Below are positions 61,749 to 64,000 of a DNA stretch of 64,000 bases, piece by piece. A program made the translations under genes and the position numbers. The DNA is from Niastella sp. (lineage in GTDB: Bacteria > Bacteroidota > Bacteroidia > Chitinophagales > Chitinophagaceae), in contig JADJVM010000008.1 in NCBI GenBank assembly GCA_016710595.1, forward strand, positions 186,001 through 250,000, written 5' to 3'. Position 1 is the first letter of the stretch. Every line of letters starts with the position of its first letter. The notes beneath the pieces are model-generated. The model made no database searches and was not told the DNA's origin. It saw only the letters and a program-made list of their open reading frames with translations.

Positions 61749-64000
61749 TTATTTATTGCTGTCTGCCGGTTTTAAAACGGGTTGGGTTTTTATGGGTGCA
61801 GTTGTTTCAGCAGAAGGCGGTAGCGGCATTTTAAACTGCTGCTCCATACTCATTAACCCACGCAATAAATTATCATTGCGTTGTTCTTCATATTCCAATC
61901 CATCTCTTTTATTAGGAGGTAAACCCTGGTAATAAGCAGCTTGTTGCTCCATATCTTTTTTTAGCGCATTAAAGAATTTCTTCGCTAAAGCACTGTCACC
62001 TGAAAGGTTTGCAGCAATATACATTTGCATTGAAATTTGATTATGCTGCTGGCTGCGGCTGGCCATCGCAATCGGCATATTTTCTTCCAGCATACCCTGG
62101 TCGCATTTATTTAATAATTTCCGGGCATCTTCTTTTCTGCCATTTTCTGCCAGGTTACGGGCTGCTCCGGCATAAGCTAAGCGAATACTATTTAAATGCC
62201 TGCGGTTCTCTTCATCAAAATATACTCCTGGCTTATCAGCATTTCCAAATACAAATTTGTTCATCATTTTATTTACCACCCAATCTTCATTTACCTGGCT
62301 ATTTTTTACAGGTACCAACCGGTAAGTAAGCCCATCCTGGCGCAAATAATCGCCAAAGCCAAGCTCACCATAGGCAGAAGTGAAATAGATGGGTCTTTTC
62401 CATTTGTTGGCCGCAATAATATTTAAAATAGCTGTTTCATTTTTATACAATATTCCTTTAGGAATATCAAAAACTACCTGGCTTACCACGGTATCATTTG
62501 CATTTACAGTTCCATTTTTGCGAACCAACGCTTCATCAACAGGTATTGAAACCCTTTTTACCGGAAAAATATTGATCACTGAACCATCGGTACCAGTCTG
62601 TGTTTTTTTAGGATCATCACTACCGGCATAATCTTTCATCATGGTATATAAATCCATTGGTTGAGATGGGTCTTTAATACCTGCACCAGCCAGGAATTGG
62701 TTTATCATTCCTGTATTATTGCCATAAATTCTTTCAGGTGCATAAATTACATCCCGGTTTGCTCCTACAATTTCTTCAGGCGTCCAAATAGGATCAATAG
62801 GATCACTTTGGTTCACTTTATATCGCAGTTGGTTGATGTACCAATCCGTGCCCAGCAAACTGCTATTGATTACCCTGATATCTCTTCTGATACCTTGTAC
62901 TTCCTGCGCATACCAAAGTGGGTAAGTATCATTATCACCAAATGTTATTAAGATGGCATTGGGTGCACAACTTTCCAAATAATCTATGGCTAAGTCCCTG
63001 GCCAATGTTTTATGGCTGCGGTCATGGTCATCCCATTCCTGCGAAGCCATCAGTACAGGTACCAATAATAAGCATAGTAACCCGGCAATATAATTACTGA
63101 TAGAAAGCTTCTTTATATATTGCATCAGAAAATCACGCACATAATAGAACCCTAGCCCAATCCATATTGCAAATGCGTAGAATGAACCCACAAAAGCATA
63201 ATCCCGTTCACGGGGTTGATTGCCCGCCTGGTTTAAGTAAATGGAGATGGCAAAGCCAGTGAAGAAAAATAATAATCCTACCACAATGAAATCTCTTTTA
63301 TCTTTTTTAATTTGATAAAGTAATCCCAGTAACCCTAAAATAAAGGGTAGGGCAAAAAGTTTATTATTGGCTTTATTATGTTTTAATGTATCGGGCATTG
63401 AGTTTTGATCACCCAAACGGATTTTATCAAAAAATCCGATACCTGTTTTCCAGTTCCCATCTCTTACATTGCCCATATTGATACCCTGGATATCATTTTG
63501 TTTGCCTGCAAAATTCCACATGAAATACCGCCAGTACATCCAGTTAATCTGGTAACTCCAGAAGAATCCGATATTTTCTGCCATGGTAGGGGCCCGGTCC
63601 CAATTACCCTGTTGGTCTTTTTCTATACCTGCCCAGGCAGCATAGTAATCTGCATGGCCCTGGTCGTTACTCATATCCCACATGCGTGGAAAAAAATGTT
63701 TACTGCCGGGTGCATAGATATACTCAATTTTGCGCCCGCTTTTTTCATATTTACCATTGGCCTTTACATAGGTCTCTGTAATTTTAGAATCCTGTATTTC
63801 CGAAGTAAAATCCTGGCCATATAATATTGGCCAGTCGCCGTATTGTTCACGGCTTACATAACCCACCAGGTTTACGGGGTTGTCCACATTAAACATATCT
63901 ACCGCCGGATCGGCATTGCTGCGAATAAGGGTAGTAAAGTAAGTTGAATAACCCAGGAGCATAAATACAAAACTCCACAATCCTAATTTTAAAAAATTCC
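61749..64000 (-). CDS. DUF2723-family membrane protein, N-terminally truncated at the window edge
   Basis: About 750 residues are visible and the frame stays open to base 64000, so the start lies outside; the TTG at 63980 is internal to a membrane helix. The visible part has several helices (LFALPFILGLLGLLYQI and FIVVGLLFFFTGFAISIYLN), a motif NQAGNQPRERDYAFVGSFYA, and a long soluble C-terminal half with ILITFGDNDTYPLWYAQEVQ and TDWYINQLRYKV. These are typical of DUF2723 proteins, which resemble protein O-mannosyltransferases in their N-terminal half. The C-terminus ends with proline-rich TQPVLKPADSNK. Function is unproven. Confidence 0.85.
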   Translation of the reverse strand, partial: NFLKLGLWSFVFMLLGYSTYFTTLIRSNADPAVDMFNVDNPVNLVGYVSREQYGDWPILYGQDFTSEIQDSKITETYVKANGKYEKSGRKIEYIYAPGSKHFFPRMWDMSNDQGHADYYAAWAGIEKDQQGNWDRAPTMAENIGFFWSYQINWMYWRYFMWNFAGKQNDIQGINMGNVRDGNWKTGIGFFDKIRLGDQNSMPDTLKHNKANNKLFALPFILGLLGLLYQIKKDKRDFIVVGLLFFFTGFAISIYLNQAGNQPRERDYAFVGSFYAFAIWIGLGFYYVRDFLMQYIKKLSISNYIAGLLCLLLVPVLMASQEWDDHDRSHKTLARDLAIDYLESCAPNAILITFGDNDTYPLWYAQEVQGIRRDIRVINSSLLGTDWYINQLRYKVNQSDPIDPIWTPEEIVGANRDVIYAPERIYGNNTGMINQFLAGAGIKDPSQPMDLYTMMKDYAGSDDPKKTQTGTDGSVINIFPVKRVSIPVDEALVRKNGTVNANDTVVSQVVFDIPKGILYKNETAILNIIAANKWKRPIYFTSAYGELGFGDYLRQDGLTYRLVPVKNSQVNEDWVVNKMMNKFVFGNADKPGVYFDEENRRHLNSIRLAYAGAARNLAENGRKEDARKLLNKCDQGMLEENMPIAMASRSQQHNQISMQMYIAANLSGDSALAKKFFNALKKDMEQQAAYYQGLPPNKRDGLEYEEQRNDNLLRGLMSMEQQFKMPLPPSAETTAPIKTQPVLKPADSNK

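Noticed and set aside
1..64000. Search for tRNA, rRNA, CRISPR arrays and insertion sequences
   Set aside because: All gaps over about 70 bases were read by eye; none held a cloverleaf-like sequence, spaced repeats or a transposase frame.

Overview
The window is about 37% G+C and reads as a chromosome segment of a Bacteroidota bacterium, most likely family Chitinophagaceae. The sequence evidence is: type IX secretion C-terminal domains (one type A, two type B), a choice-of-anchor L domain, a GLPGLI protein beside an outer-membrane barrel, an S46 dipeptidyl-peptidase, a FucP-type sugar carrier, many Bacteroidota-type lipoprotein signals, and several TAnnTTTG promoter elements. No rRNA, tRNA, CRISPR array, prophage or insertion sequence was seen. 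It looks like ordinary chromosome with a few unusual details.

Layout. 1-4250: the 3' end of an E1-beta-type dehydrogenase gene, a DUF488 protein, a small membrane protein, then a LytTR response regulator with its TPR histidine kinase. 4278-10760: a lipoprotein hydrolase, exported NTF2-like proteins, an SDR reductase, a decayed lipoprotein gene and a YfcC-type carrier. 10869-16770 (minus strand): a shikimate/tyrosine operon (tyrA, DAHP synthase-chorismate mutase, aroB, aroA) followed by mgtC and a Pr6Pr membrane protein. Ahead of tyrA lies a tyrosine-rich leader peptide and a terminator hairpin, which looks like a ribosome-mediated attenuator. 16785-21014: pirin, a Crp regulator, an RDD protein and XerD. 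21093-28160: two T9SS cargo proteins, rlmH and a large AsmA-like protein. 28222-35023: a PyrR-like phosphoribosyltransferase, an S46 peptidase, an ECF sigma/anti-sigma cassette, a TraB/GumN protein and a thioredoxin-like protein.

35027-46327 is a sugar and glycogen region: a ROK kinase, a FucP-like transporter, glgA, glgC and glgB, interrupted by a GLPGLI protein and an outer-membrane barrel. 46355-54792 holds a TPR protein, a short TauE-like carrier, ppa, crcB, two lipoproteins, phoH, a TonB-dependent receptor and fabI. 54884-64000 holds a large T9SS adhesin-like protein, mdh, efp, accB, accC and a truncated DUF2723 membrane protein.

How the genes fit together. The ROK kinase and FucP-like carrier could feed phosphorylated sugar to GlgC, GlgA and GlgB for glycogen storage. 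AccB and AccC start fatty-acid synthesis and FabI completes each elongation cycle. The aromatic operon carries DAHP synthase, aroB and aroA together with chorismate mutase and TyrA, with apparent tyrosine sensing at its leader. The strongest candidates for new biology are that attenuator, an EF-P with arginine at the loop tip normally occupied by lysine, a ROK kinase without its zinc cysteines, a FucP-like carrier with a large central insertion, and a two-state hairpin upstream of the SDR gene.
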